From NCBI GenBank assembly GCA_003024785.1, contig PUQB01000647.1, positions 73,417-137,416 on the forward strand: a stretch of 64,000 nucleotides of DNA, read 5' to 3'. This stretch comes from Selaginella tamariscina. Lineage: Eukaryota; Streptophyta; Lycopodiopsida; Selaginellales; Selaginellaceae. Below, piece by piece: positions 27,087 to 41,734 of the stretch (position 1 is its first letter; each line of letters opens with the position of its first letter). The notes under the pieces were generated by a model. That model was not told where the DNA came from and ran no database searches. It saw nothing but the letters and a program-made list of their open reading frames with translations. A program made the position numbers and the translations under genes.

Positions 27087-30000
27087 TGTATATACAAACC
27101 TGGAGGGCTAGAGATAGAGCCTTGAGAAGGTAAAAACACGTAAGGGAAGGAGTTGAAGGAATACTCTGGTACTGTTGTGATTGAGCTCCATGCTCCACGT
27201 AATTAGTGACGTAACTCGTGTATAAAACAAGAGTAAATAATAATAGAACACTTTCCCAACTGCAAATGCGCTTAAATACAGAACTCTATCCAAGACTATG
27301 AGGAAGAATAAAGTCTGCAAAATAAAGCAATTTTTTCAATATCCATAACACACATACGCATGTGTATATAAATATATATATATACATACATATAGTTCAT
27401 ATATTTATAGTTAATTATATAGTTATAATTACAATAATAACTTTAGTAAAGTTTGATTGTTATGATTCTATATATTAGTTAAAACAATATAATCTTAGTT
27501 TACTAATACGTAGAACGGTTAGATTTGTGTATGTTAGTATAACCATTAATTTATACGTATTTAAACCATAGTTATTAAAAACTCAATAGATGCATGGTTT
27601 ATGTAGTTGGTTGTATAGAGGTGATTTGATATATCAACACATGATTAATAAACCTAGAGGTTTATATTCATTTGTCCACAGTTAAAATTTATAGAGAGAG
27701 AAAGAGAGAGAACCCTACAGATAACTTGTATTGAACTATCAATACATCTCTCTCTATATATATATATTACCATGAGGACGAAAACGAACTCCTTTGGGAA
27801 TTGATCCTCCAACTGATAAACATCGAGAAACTCGGGGCTGTTCTTGATAAACGACTGGTAGAACAGAGCTACATATAGAAATGCAATCAAGTCCATACCA
27901 AATACGTAGGCGTATAAATCCACCTGTCTTCTACCTCCCGCGACTACGGATAGTATAGGGTACGGAAATCCACAGCTCGCGCGCAGTTGCTCCTAACACA
28001 TCGATAAATATAAAAGTGTATGCGTTTGTGTATGTGGGGTAAAGAAAGATTAACGGTATTTAACAATGTTAAGATAATTAAGAAAGATTAAGGGTGTTCA
28101 ATGATGTGTAAGGGTGATTAAGGGCATGCCAACCTGCTTCTTGGCCTGTAGAATCTCTATAGCAACGTCCGAAGCTGGAGTGAGCGAAGTAAACAAGCTG
28201 CTTGCTCCAGCTGGTCGAGCTGCATGCTCCGTAATGTATGTATACACATAAATACGTACGTGTGTGTGTGCGCGTGTGTGTGTGTGAGAGAGAGAGAGTT
28301 ATACCACTTCCAGAACTGCAAATGCTGTTGAACCATCACTTCCACAGTCTAAACTCTCCACACGCACACTAGAAGAATAAGCACGCAGGGTTAGTTACAA
28401 TGTACCTTGTGTGTGTATATGTATAAGATATATATTAATTCTTAATATATATATACCTGCTTGCACTCTTGAGGTTCTTCTCAATGCTAACTGCTGCTAA
28501 CAAGCTGTTAAAAGCTCTCTCTATTCTCTCTGGCTGTATACCGTCTCCTGGCCACTTTGATACTGATAAAGTCACCTGTACAAACGCGACATTTAATACT
28601 GCATTATAAGTATATATACACATACGTATATCTGCTCACTGACATTTAAGTATAGTAAATTAAGTATACAATTAAAAACTCAATAATAATTTATTATTAG
28701 AAAACTGACCTGTACGAAGTGTGGAGGTACTTCACAGCCACTAGTGAGTGCTCTCCAGCATCTAAGCACGGTCTTAGCGGTCCCAACAAACACAAAGGTC
28801 CCAGATTCTTTGAATATTCCAGGTTTGGTCGAAATATCTGATTCTCGGCATCGTATATTCTCCGAGTGAAAAATGTGTTGTTGTGTGATTCGATCCACTC
28901 CCCTTCGCGGGCCTTTATTGAATTTTGTACCAACGTGGCGAGGTAAACTAAGAAAAGCGGTAATACACTCGCAACAAAAGACCTGTTATACATCAAAATA
29001 ATATATCATTATTTCACGTTAAGTTGTGTTAATATATCAATATTTCCAGAGAATTTTATCGTAATATATAAAATGTAAATTATTAATATTACTTATATAC
29101 TACAGTACATAATGTTTCACATCACCTAATATGATCAAAGTTAAAAGGTAGATTGATATTCTCTCTCACATTAATATATGTAACTTTGCTGAAAATGAGT
29201 TATTTTTTAAATGAAATGATAAAATTATTTTAAATATTCATATAGACAATCATTAATATATAATGTGCTCGTTAAAGTAGCAAATGAATATAGTTATTTA
29301 ATATTTTTATATTATTATTAATATTGAAAAATACTGTACCTGTTCATGTTTCTTCCCGGGATCCCAATTTTTTTAAGCCATAACCGGAAGCTCATCATGA
29401 CCACAGTGGTTTACAAAAGTTTGGTACATGTACTGTAAAATAGAATAACTCCAATATTTTATATATAATTATATAGTTATATATTATATATATAATTTAT
29501 ATTATATATACACATACACATACACAGCATATGATTAACTTGTGTATATAGTTAACCATGTGCTACGATTTATACCATAAACGAGTCGATATCTGTGGTA
29601 TTCTATATGTATATAAAGATAACACACACACATACACACACTTTCGCACACGTAACACACACACACACCACACACACACACGCGCGAGACAACTATAAAC
29701 AACTTCAGCATAAAAATGCCTATATTAACACATGTATATTCACATACACACACACCTACCTGGAGCAATATGTTGAGCTCAGTGTAGAAGAGCATGGAGG
29801 ACCAGAAGATCTGTGAAGGGCCAGGATTGACAAGAAGTGCATACAGAAAGAGTGACGCAGGATACACAAGCGTGAGCAAGCTGAAGTTCCATACGTATAC
29901 AAATACGAATAATACGTAGCATACGATGTCCGTATTTTTATTATAATCCTCGACCATATGTAGCTGAATATTATGCTTAACCTTTGCCTTGTCTCTCCCA

Positions 30001-30484
30001 TTGGCTTTTGAGTTTCAGATTCGCTTGGAATATTCCTCTGAGAACTATTAAAAAAATAATCAGGTTTCCATTAAAAATACACGTGTTATGTGTGAAGACA
30101 ATAATGTTCAAATTCATATATATACATATATAAATACGCATACATGTATATACACTAACACATACATCTATCCAAACATACGAGAAAGAGTATATCCCGA
30201 ATATTCCAGATAGATTGTATAAAGATAAACATTATATAAAAGAATAATAGAATAAAAGGACAATATTGTCTAGATATACATAATACATGTCCTGGAATAT
30301 ATATATATATATATATATATATAGTGTGTGTGTGTGTGTGGTGTGTGTGTGTGTGCGCGCGCGCGCGCGTTTTGTACCTTCGCATACTCTGCTCGTTTGA
30401 ATCCGACTTTTCATCTTCCTCAGCTGAAGAGCTCCCTGTTTTATTTATTAATTGATATATTTATAAAAACTTATTTACTCTTGA

Positions 30485-30528
<44 letters not shown>

Positions 30529-31380
30529 TTATATATATATTATATATTTATTATGGTTATAGTTTAGTATGTCATTTAAGTATTTTAGTACTCAAGTATA
30601 CATTAACCATGAGATAAATAATTGTAAGCACGGTTCAATTAAGACTAACCTGCTTCATCCTCCTGATTCTCGAGTTAAGAAGCCCTACGAGGTTAGCGAG
30701 AGCCTTGTTTCCAATGTTTTGGACAAGTGATACTCCAGATAAAATCCCCAGTTGATCATTAGGTTTCCCATCCTTGCCTACATATAATATAAATATTTTA
30801 ACATATTACGGTAATGCGCACTATGTAGATATAAAGCAAATAAAATATATGCTTATCTAAAATATAACCAGAGTTTAACATGTTTTTAGATGACACAAAA
30901 GTGCATATATAAGAAGATATCACCATACAAACACAAAAAATACAAAGCATATATATTTCTTAGACTATATGTATACTAACAGCTGTAAGAATTAAAGCAA
31001 CACACACACATACACTCATACAAGTGTTTACTAAATATTGCTGAAAAAATTAAAAATTAATTTGTAATACAGTAGAATCTGTTATTAATTTATACAGTAT
31101 TATTTTAATTAAAATTATATGTATTTCAGTTGGGGCTGCCATTTGATAATAATTAAATAAAGGTTATTAATTAAAATAGTATTAATTTAAACAGGTTCTA
31201 CCATAGTATATTAAAAGTTATTTATAAACTGTATATACCTTTCACGTCTTCAACTAAATGCTCTGCACGTATTTCGGCGTCTTTCACTTGATCTCGTCTT
31301 GTTCAACGAACAATCTTCGCCTTCTCCGGCACGATGAATCTTATACACAACCACGTGACGAGAGTGAGAGAGAGAGAGCG

Positions 31381-31418
<38 letters not shown>

Positions 31419-32248
31419 AGAGTACCTTCCTGTTGGGTGTGATGGTCGAAGAGTGCACTGTCCGAGAAAGAGTTTACCAACCGAGAAGGGCTCCGTGGCT
31501 CGTCATTTGGCAGCTGAAAAGCTTCTCTAAATTTGGAGGCAGAGTTTAGCACATCTAAACGTAGTTGGAGAGCACCATATCCATCTTCATCTTGTCCACT
31601 TGTAATCTCCTCTGCGTTTTCCTCTCCTCTGTTTCTCGTATTCTCTGTAGTTGTTCCTTCTTCCATTCTGCCTTCTTCTCATGTGCGCTAGCTGAATATT
31701 TACAAAATCACTATATGTATATGGTTATATGTGTATAGAATATGTATATGTTTCTATAAACATATTGAGTATGTTTCATGAGTAATACGCAATATATACA
31801 CATTCGTGTGTGTGTGTATACCGAGCTAAAGGTGAACACAAAATGCATAATACACTATACATACATACATATACATATGTACGTACGTGCGTACACATGA
31901 AATATACAGATACCTCGTGCTTCCACTTGCTCGGCTTCCAGATACATCAAAACCTGTTCAAACTCCTTTGTACTAAAAATCCACGATTGCAAACCAACAA
32001 GGCAGAAGATCGTAATATCAACCAATGCAGAACGAGCCGTTATCTTAAACCCGTATCATATTTGTACACGCCGAATATACTTGACGGTGTACAGCCTCCA
32101 AGGTATCCGAAGAAAGGTGCTTGGAATATTAGTGAGCACACTATGAGGCTGAAGTTGTAGAGTCGTAAAAAGAAGAAAATTTTGTTTCTCTGCTTCATTA
32201 TTGTTGTCCTTATGTGAAAAGAACACCTAATTCACACTTAGTTATTGA

Positions 32249-32320
<72 letters not shown>

Positions 32321-35300
32321 GAGAGAGAGGGGGGGGGGGGGGGGGGAGGGCTAGAACGCATAATACCGCCCCCCCCCTTCCCAATTAGCCACTATATTAG
32401 TGGCTAATTGGGGGGGCGGTATTATGCAGGTGACCCGAGAGAGAACTCCCTTGTCCTTGAGCAGAAATATATCTGGGTATACGGACTATAGATCTATGCA
32501 CACACCATACACAGGCACACTAGGCCAGCTTACACGTAACGCAGATATACACATAATATGCATACGTACTTTGCATGCACACACATATACATACGTACCA
32601 TGGAGAAAGCAAGGTAACCAAGATGGAGGAGATCGTACTGCAGTGTACCAGTAACGAACACAAGCAGTAGAACCACATGCAGTAGGTGCCGGTAGAAGAA
32701 GAACCGCAAGTAATCCAACCACGTCCACTGCGTAGTCGTCTCGTATGAAATCTCTGCCCACGCAAGCCTCTGTGCTGCACATATATTCTTCCACTGTAGG
32801 GATGCGGAGTCTAGTAGCTTGTTTGCCCTTATCTGGAATGTGGTGATTATAAACCATGAAGTAGGCCACAAGTATTTGTCTGTCATCCACGAAACCTGTA
32901 AACATACACACCTTTAGTATACACACATTATGTATAGGTGTGTATGTGTGCGTGTGTGTGTAATATAAAACATCAATGTACATATATATCTGCTAAGTAT
33001 AACATAGCACACGCTGGTTAATCTATGTATATCTACTGCTATGTATAGCATAGTAATAAACTACTATATGCTTGTTATACATGTATATACACGTATATGG
33101 ACAGGTGTGTGTGTGTGTACAATATACATATATCTATGCACATACGGTATATACAGTTAGCAGTACTTAATACTATATAAGTATGTATATGCAATTGATA
33201 TTATGAGAAGTAACTTGTGCCTTAGAATGTGCATCTACTTAATGTTGTACAGATATTGCAAGCACAACACACAGCTATTATAACTTAATGCTACAATAAC
33301 ATTTTTGTCTAGTACCAAACAGTGCTTTATTACACATACAAAGGCAGAGACAACCATATACACATAGGTGTACATACCTAGCCAGCATCTCCAGCAGAAA
33401 CCCATGTTCGACTTAGAATTATCCCAACAGTCGTGGCAATGCTTCGTTACCTCATTTGTTCCCTGGTATATTATTGAAACAATTTAAAACCATTGATTAA
33501 TTTTAATTATAGAGATGTATATGTATGTATATAATGTAATATATATATATAGTATACATATAGCACATAATTAAATACTATATGTATACTTACATGAGAT
33601 CCAAAAGATGGCGGTAGTTTAGCTAAAGCCGCATATTCACCAACAAGTATGCACGCAAATAAAACAGCAAATGCTGGCCATAATGGACGTATATACCTCT
33701 TCTGTAATAAAATTAGTAATATATATAAGATACGTATTAAACACATTACATACACATAATTACCGTAAGTAAAATGCAGAGTGCCAAAACCAATACATAA
33801 ACCAGGGAGAATATGTTTAAAACTGCAAAGGCTCCAACAAGAAGAGATAACATAATAACTTCAGTGCCAAAAACTGTAAAGAAATTCTCCAATAGATATT
33901 TTGCTGTTATTTTCAAAGCTTTCCATTGGGCCTCATATTTTTCCTAAATATAATAAAAGTAAAATTAGTATTATAATTATATTCGTGTGTGCGTACGTGT
34001 GTGTGGTAGGTATAGCATATATATCACGTAAGTATATTATCATATTCACTTGTATATTGTATACAATATAAATCAGTTACTGAATCTAGGTTTATATTCA
34101 TAGATACTCATTACGTAAATATATATGATAACTCATGGTACCCCCAATAATGTGCCACGTCAGTATAATACCATAGAGGTCGCATACGACATACATAAAT
34201 ATATCTTCATATAAATATACATATTATCTATGTATGTATATGCATACCTGTTTCAAGATAACTGCTCGTCTGATCCATTTCCTGCTTTCCTTATTAATTA
34301 AAGAGGGAGATCTTTTCCCACCATCAGATGAAGAAGTATTAACGTGTTTAACAACTGATTCCTTGGAGTTCTGTCTCTCCATCTTTCTCCTGATTCCCAT
34401 TAATGAATTTCTTAAACCACCTTCCGTAAATAACACTTAGTTAATCTTACTTCATTCTATATATAAGATTCATGTGCATGTCTACGTGGGGCGTGTGTGT
34501 GTGTGTGTGTGTGTGATGTATATATGTAAATGCTATGGGTATATTGTACTATATTATCTTATACTTAATTAACAACAACTTTAAAATCTTATTAATAAAT
34601 TACCTCTTTCATGGAATGGATCATAAAACAAAGCACAAGGCTCCTCTGTTCTTCGTAAGCATGTTGGTATTTGTTCTAGCCATTGAAATGAACAGTACTG
34701 TACCATACAGGCAAGTAAAACCAGCCATTTACCTAAAAAAAGAAAAAAAAAATAATTTAAAAATCATCAAAAAATTTGAATTACATTACTATAATAGATA
34801 TGCATGTAAATATATATGGAATAGACTGCTACTGAGTATATTATATACACCATATCAAATATTCATAACACACGCAGTCACAAACAAACAACACTTACTT
34901 GCACTTCCTAAGTACCCGTTGTCATATATACGAAATCCCAACCATGAAATCAACTCCTTATGTGATGAAATGAACTGACCATCAACCATCTGTCAAATAG
35001 ATTGTCTTTCAGCGAAATTATACAAATAATAACATGATTATATAATATGACTTTTAACAAACTTATAAGACACACACATATAGACACAATATATAGCATA
35101 TATATATACAATAGATGCATATGTACAGGAGCTATGTATTGATACAATACGCATATAGATACACACGCGTGTACAATATCCTATCTTTATACACATTTAA
35201 CAGTTTATATATCTGAAATCTAAAAGATATACATATTGATATTTAAGAAAATATATACATTGCTACAACAATGTATATGACAAAGTATGTAGATATGTAC

Positions 35301-35696
35301 ACACACACATAAGCACATATATATATGAATATTTTACTTATATATTGTATATACCTGGTATAAATACTCGAGAACAAGTAATATACCCGTATACAAGGCG
35401 TATATCTGTGAAGGTAACTTTGAAGTCTTGGGCATGGTGCAGGTAAGGACGAGCAGTAAAAGGTAAATAAACCCAAGGCCACTCACGGGTGAAACAGAAG
35501 CGCAAAAAACCGCTATCAAAAGTATTTTACCGCTGTGTAAAATCATTAGCCGCTTTAGGAAATCCATTACACTGTAGTTGGATGTGCTCGAACATTCTGC
35601 GTTTGACGGCTGAGATCGCTCGAACCTGTATAATAAGAAACAATATTATACACAAAGTTATTACTACGCATACACACATATACATGTAGACATACA

Positions 35697-35752
<56 letters not shown>

Positions 35753-37570
35753 CAGACCTGTACAACTGTAGAACAGAGAGGATAGCTAGAGAGTCCCATA
35801 AGTGAAGAAGAAGTGAAGCAAACGGATTGAACCCAAGATCCCTTTTAAGATCCAGGAATATACCAACCAGTTGCTGAAGGTCAGGGAACACACTAAGCAG
35901 ATAGCGAGAGATAAAAACAATGCAAGTATATAGAAATAGCGGGAGTGAGAATGGTAACTTGGCCTTTTTACCAAGTAACTGACGGCCTACTATCCACACC
36001 ACTAATAAGAGTATGAAGCCAAATGCCACGTAATTTGCTTGCGTGGCATATACGGCAACGAATATGGTCCCAAATACGACGTATGTACCAAAGGAGCGGT
36101 ATGTTGCACGGAAGCTCTCACCCACGAAAACAAGGTGTTCTGTGATCCAGTTTTCTAGAAATACACGATGTGTAAGTTATGACATGTGTATACGCACACT
36201 TATATATACACTTATATACAAATATATATACACCTATACATATGTCATCCGTGCACACACGCACGCACACACCCACATACGCGCACGCACGCACGCACAC
36301 ACCCACCCACCTGTCGAAGATGGTAGTAACTGAGAATCAAGGCCTGGAGAACCATATACAGATAACACAAATGGCCTATATCGCATAGCAGTTTGGCGTG
36401 CAACTGCAGATAACGAGCTTATCACCTTAATCCCATGGTTTTGTACAGCACAAAAACATAATAAAATTGCCACTGGACAATAATCTTATATGTTGCTTTG
36501 TTCCACAATCCTGTAAATAAATTACATCAATATTATGCTTAGATGTATATAAACACAAAATGCTTGGTTTATTATATATACTTTCTATACAAATGTAACG
36601 GTATACGAGTATATTATGATATATACAGTTCCTATATATAGAACAAGTGTATAAGCTTATGTGTATAGAAAATTTAAACTACATTAGATTTTGTAAAATA
36701 TAAATTAATATCTGATAGAACGTTATAATGCAGTTATGTAATTAATAAATCTTATATAGTTAAATATTTAATATAATTACCTAATTGTGATAGAATTGGT
36801 TCAAGAATATCCTCATGTCTTATGATAATATTAGACGTCCATTCAAGTTGTAAGAGGTAAAGTAATCCAATGTGAAACTCACAATATAACATAAGATATT
36901 GACGTGTTCTTTGCCACTGAAGAGCTCAATAGGTAAACCATGAAAAATACCACTGCACAATAAATAAAGTTAGTTTATTATATATTAACTAATTAAATAT
37001 TAGAATTTATAAATAGCGAAAAATTAAAAAGTATTATCTAATAGTTAAACTCAAAATTTAAACTTACTGTAAACTGCATGTAAGAGCCCGCTTTTAAGAG
37101 CAACAATGAAAATAAGAACCAGGGATATGACATGAGCACTTCGTTTTAGACACCATGCAATTACAGCCATTGAAAGGATCCATCTCTGCCTCTGTTCTCC
37201 TGCCACGTCAAAACTTGAGTTATATATATATATTATAACAAACTTACACACGTTAATATAATTTGAGTTTCAGGATATGCTATAAGATGCATATATCTAT
37301 ACACGCATACATTATATATCAATATAGATGTATTATATATTACCTTCATCAGTGATGTTTTCGTATTCAAAGCTTCCTTCTTCATAGTGATCTAATATAC
37401 TATTTCCCACAAATAAATCTGTAGCAACTAAAACACCAAGTGCAAATTGTGCTAATAAAAAAAGCCTAGGAGATGAATATCTCCATAAACCGATAGTTTG
37501 CCAAAGTGTTGCATCCTACATATATTAGTATAATTAACTAAAAGATTTAACTATTAATTAATAAATGCTT

Positions 37571-37606
<36 letters not shown>

Positions 37607-38267
37607 ATTGATTAAAACATTAAGCTTACCATTTTGAATGTGCTATCCATGACGGTAAACCCCGCGTTGAAAATATATGTACACAAAGCCCACAGTAATA
37701 TAAAACCGAGTAACATCGCATTTAAACGGCGTAGAAAAATAACGAAGGAAATATATATAGAATTGTACCCACATATAATAATAAAAAGAACGCACAAAAA
37801 CTTTCGAACTTAAAACTCCAACATACAAGTGCAACGAGACAAATCTGCATAAAATATGTAAGACATATACACATGAACGTATACTATTAATACACATGAA
37901 TATATGTAGTCCATGTATATTGTGTAAATATGTATACAAGTAAAACGAGAGAGAGAGAGAGGATTGTTTACTGAGTTCTTCAAATTGTGTTATAAAACAA
38001 TATTGACTACACATATACTCTAATAAAAACTAAGTATATAGTATATATAGAGTACTTTATAATACTTTACATATATAGTCTACATCATACTTACAGGAAA
38101 CCCATAAGCGAAGAAACGTACTGCAGCCTTCTTAAATGCAAGTGAACGTCTTTGTTCAGAAATCCACCATCTCCTCGATCTGCATGCACTATATATATAC
38201 ATGTCGTGTGTATATGTGTGTATACACACACACACACACATATATACATATAGATAGATAGATAGAT

Positions 38268-38313
<46 letters not shown>

Positions 38314-38992
38314 CATATAAATCTTAAATAATTAATAGTACCTCGCCAGCCTTGGAGATTGCAGGAGACTTTCATTAAGATCCACTTCATTTTCTAGCCC
38401 GAAGCTTTGTTTAACTCCATAGTCGAAGTCCTCCATGTCTCCAATTGCAAAACATAGCTGCAAAAAACACATGATTAATAACTCAAATTTAGTTATTAAA
38501 TTAGAATCGTATGATTACTTAACTAGTATCTATTATACTAATACTTATCTATATAGAAAGCATATACAATATACTACTAAGTGTACATAACATATATTAT
38601 CTATAAACTATATTATTTTTCTAGTTAATATAAGGTGTTAACTAATATAGAATTAAATAAACTGAGCATATTTACCAAAACATACAGGGCAAGAAGAGAT
38701 ACATATTGAACACTTCTTGCCCAGGTGATCTCGTCCGTCGAAATTTCAAACAATCCGATGTAATCTACGAGTGCCAGTATCCCTTTTGTATAAGGAATAG
38801 ACAATTGCCGCAAATACAAGAGTAAAATATGTAGTCCATTATACACAAGCAAAGATCTCCAGCCCCTGCATAGATGATATACACATAAACACAACACACA
38901 CGTGTACATTTGGATATATGTGTGCATGTTGAATGTCATGGAATCCAGCTTATATAATCTATCTCTTCTCTCTCTCTCTCTCTCTATCTATC

Positions 38993-39024
<32 letters not shown>

Positions 39025-40256
39025 TACATGCATTGTATATGTATATATATATATATAGATGCTTACCAAGAGAGACCGAAAAAGTTGCTAGTCATCGACC
39101 AGTGGAAAAGTCCAGCACAACTACATATAAAATAAGGGAACGCAAGCCAGCATGGATAGATGGAACCTGCTATAATCTGCACTGTTGGTAGTACAAAACT
39201 TCGCGAGAACGCCCTTGCTTCAAATGCCCCATTTTCTAACCATATAAAAAGTAACATATAGATTACAAATATTTATTTGTAAATAGTCTATACAGAACAA
39301 CAGTATATATATTATAACATATACGTACAAATACATTATTACTATACGATCGACATCGATATATCTACATGCTATATGTGTATATGTATACATTCACGCA
39401 TGTCCAAATGTATACATACATAATGTATATACGTATGTATACCTAGAGAACCGAACTCTCTCCATCTTTGACAACATAATCCATATACAGAAACTAACGA
39501 AACCGCAACTTTTGGTACAAAAAAGAAAACAACTTCACCAATGTCTTTTAAGGGATTTAATCTGCAAAATAAAACAGTTGATACATATAATGCTATATAT
39601 ATATACTAGATTAGGAAGATACTTAATATCGCTGTATATGTTTATTTATACACATGCATACGTCTGTACATACGTCATATAAACATTCATATGTAGAGAT
39701 ATGTATGTCCTTTAACATGTGTAATGTGTTAAGTATACATAACCTCTATATACACATATGGCGTATAATTTATATGTTTATAGTGTACATATGTATATTA
39801 TAGATTATATTATACCTTGGAAGTCCCGCAATTTTCAAAAACGAAGATTCCCAGATTCGAGAATCTTCGCGTATAATAGTCGATAAAATAATAATGATAC
39901 AACCCAGTGCTGATGCACATAATGAAACTGCTAGTGATAATCCCAATGATGACCATGGTTTGCCAGATTGAACTGTTCCAGATAAACAGTGTTAAGCACT
40001 TTAATTATATTCATTACATATGTATATATACGTTTCAGTAACATATGCGTGTGAAACTTTATATCCTATTAGCATAATAAACCTTACAACTATACATACA
40101 TTATACCATGTAACTCTATACTTAAAACTATAGCACCAGTTAATATATATTATACCTTTTATATAAAGCTTACTAGTGTCCCAAAGCTCTAAGTTAAATG
40201 GCATGATTATAAGTGTATCTGAAACTGATATATTATTATAAGCTTTCAATATACTT

Positions 40257-40289
<33 letters not shown>

Positions 40290-40539
40290 ATGTATGTATC
40301 TATCTATATCTATATCTATATCTATATATATATTCAAGTTCTAATGTCTTTAGAATTTATTATATATAGATATATATTATAAGTTATAAAAATACTGAAT
40401 AGATATACTTTTACATGTATATACTTATCTTCAATATAAATCAAAACCGTTATTAAAACAAATCTCTCTAAAATATAAATTTATCTAAAATATATATTGG
40501 ATATCGTCAAATGATATATAATATGTGCGTTTTACACAC

Positions 40540-40574
<35 letters not shown>

Positions 40575-40868
40575 AATGAACATTGTAGCTAGTATTGAAC
40601 TTATAAATGTTATATAGTTTTTTTACATTATAATAATATATATAAGAAAATAGCTAGAAACGTTATAAAGATATACTCTAGTATATTAAATAGCTTAAAC
40701 TTATAAATTAATATACATTATATGTCTAATGTATTTACCTCGTCCTTTATGCTCATACTGGAACATAAGAAAAATAGCTAGAAATGTGAAAGAAATCAGG
40801 CCCCAATTTGTATATGCAGCTGCGAGAAGAGCAATAGAGAGACTGATAGCAAGCCATGAAACTTTCAT
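24035..40868 (-). CDS. PIEZO: PIEZO mechanosensitive cation channel
   Basis: About 44 minus-strand exons give a protein collinear with plant PIEZO (about 2,400 residues), a trimeric stretch-gated Ca2+/cation channel. Start: MKVSWLAISLSIALLAAAYT (40868), matching the family N-terminus. Landmarks in order: YPCWLAFPYFICSCAGLFHW (39.15 kb), YIFNAGFTVMDSTFK (37.66 kb), FCAVQNHGIKVISSLSAVAR (36.45 kb), YRSFGTYVVFG (36.09 kb), ISWLGFRIYDNGYLG (34.95 kb), HCHDCWDNSKSNMGFC (33.42 kb), WTWLDYLRFFFYRHLLHVV (32.7 kb), YKYDTGLRITARSALVDI (32.05 kb), a charged coiled coil KKEQLQRIRETEERKTQRRL (31.63 kb), NIGNKALANLVGLLN (30.7 kb), WPGDGIQPERIE (28.55 kb), YQLEDQFPKEFVFVLM (27.8 kb), RYGLPNKSTLYEQFL (26.85 kb). 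End: WTLVKIYRSPHILLEYTKTE-stop (24035). Several exons contain isolated frame slips with intact neighbours. Introns are packed with microsatellites. Confidence 0.93.
24210..24302. repeat. Compound microsatellite (AT)n-(GA)28
   Basis: Fills most of the last PIEZO intron. The AT part is interrupted once (TATTATAT). Confidence 0.95.
26154..26411. mobile_element. Foldback MITE-like element in a PIEZO intron
   Basis: Two arms of about 70 bp form an imperfect inverted repeat. The left arm starts GGAAAATTATCAAACTGACC and the right arm ends GGGTCAATAATTTTCC; both share TATATAATTCCCAA and TTGAGTCAAATTTA. The centre holds a (CA)n tract. The element is 258 bp with no coding capacity. Flanking target duplication is not clear (ACAAC versus CTTAAG), so the superfamily is not assigned. 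Confidence 0.8.
27008..27083. repeat. Compound microsatellite (AC)n-(AT)n
   Basis: Lies in a PIEZO intron next to the exon at 27.1-27.3 kb, with a (GT)n(GA)n tract at about 26893-26932 in the same intron. Confidence 0.95.
30297..30370. repeat. Triple microsatellite (AT)n-(GT)n-(GC)n
   Basis: AT, then GT, then alternating GC (30353-30370) follow directly, abutting a PIEZO exon at about 30375. The alternating purine-pyrimidine run of more than 70 bp could adopt Z-DNA. Confidence 0.95.
32251..32346. repeat. Compound tract (AT)n-(GA)n-G18
   Basis: Graded tract ending in 18 Gs, directly before the 70-bp palindrome at 32358. Lies in a PIEZO intron. Confidence 0.95.
32358..32427. repeat. 70-bp GC-rich palindrome next to an 18-G run
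   Basis: The left arm GCATAATACCGCCCCC... and right arm ...GGGGGCGGTATTATGC pair almost perfectly, with the inner part CCCAATTAGCCACTA/TAGTGGCTAATTGGG and a 3-bp loop (tat). The arms differ mainly in the length of the C/G run. Immediately upstream lies (AT)n(GA)n followed by 18 consecutive Gs (32329-32346). It sits in a PIEZO intron between exons ending at about 32595 and starting at about 32230. Confidence 0.9.
35700..35749. repeat. (AT)24 microsatellite
   Basis: Lies in a PIEZO intron a few bases from the donor of the exon at 35757-36158. Confidence 0.95.
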
Positions 40869-41068
40869 TTTTGTAAATATCTGAAATAAAATAAAATAAA
40901 ATATATAGATCGCACATATATACACTCATTTTTGTAGATATTTATATTAGGAAATATACACATCACACACATATATCAGTGTTCTCAATAAAAATCCAAA
41001 ATTTATATAGAAATAAACATACATATATACACACACACGCACGCATAGTCGCAGAGACATGTACACAC

Positions 41069-41132
41069 CTGAATTCGAGAATGCCGCCGAGCTACCCCAT
41101 CAATCACTCCATAGCTAACTAAACCTTCAGCC
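41069..41132 (-). other. Candidate non-coding 5' exon of PIEZO
   Basis: A 64-bp segment with an acceptor (TTTTTTAG) and donor (GTGTGTAC) on the minus strand lies just upstream of exon 1, which begins at an acceptor at 40880, 12 bp before the PIEZO ATG. It is most simply a 5' UTR exon. It is also open in phase with PIEZO (AEGLVSYGVIDGVARRHSRI), so an N-terminal extension or an exon of an upstream gene cannot be excluded. A copy in the second duplication unit (about 49410-49462) has lost part of it. Confidence 0.5.
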
Positions 41133-41133
41133 C

Positions 41134-41445
41134 TAAAAAACAGAGGATTAAAACTAAGCACGATTTTTACAATATAAATATACACGTGTTTATCCACGTA
41201 GGCACCACGACTATATTATATATATACACGTCAAAAAAAGTCTAGGAATATATATATGGAGATAAAAAGGATTTTTCTATAAAGTTTTAGGTTATAATTA
41301 CTATCATCATGTACAAACTATAAGTTCTTTAAGCTTTTCTAAATAATAATTAAATTTTAGTAAGGTGACAAATCACCGTCAGACTTTTGCCACGTGTTTC
41401 ATTTCAATAATATTGATTTTAATGATACACATTAGATAGTGTGCT
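41134..41445. other. Spacer between PIEZO 5' exon and Ty3 element
   Basis: Probably the PIEZO promoter. It contains GCCACGTGTTTC (a G-box-like CACGTG at about 41390-41400) and AT-rich DNA, and is also present in unit B at about 49.5-49.82 kb. The Ty3 element inserted directly upstream of it. Confidence 0.5.
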
Positions 41446-41606
41446 TGTAAGATCGATGTGTACTACTGCATGTGCATATATTATTATTAGAGTAATGGGT
41501 TTCGATCGCTGTCGGATTGGTGTCAATTTAGACTATTAGTTCTTATATATAAGTTAGGGTTCTTGAACTAATGAATATACACATTTCTATATTTAGAGTT
41601 CTTACA
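41446..41606 (+). repeat. 5' LTR, unit A Ty3
   Basis: 161-bp repeat, TGTAAGATCG to GTTCTTACA. Matches 46042-46197. Confidence 0.88.
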
Positions 41607-41734
41607 TTGGTGGAGGTGAGGGACACCTCTAATTGTCCTTACGGAGTGCTCGGATGTGTGTCTTCTTTGTCGATTTTTCTGTCTTCTTAGATTTAGCTTT
41701 TTCATTGTCTAGATATATTCCTTTCTTATAGATT

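Noticed and set aside
31250..31666. Minus frame of 138 codons with SLSLSLSL as an independent gene
   Set aside because: Its useful part belongs to a PIEZO exon (coiled-coil region); the Ser-Leu run is an intronic (GA)n tract.
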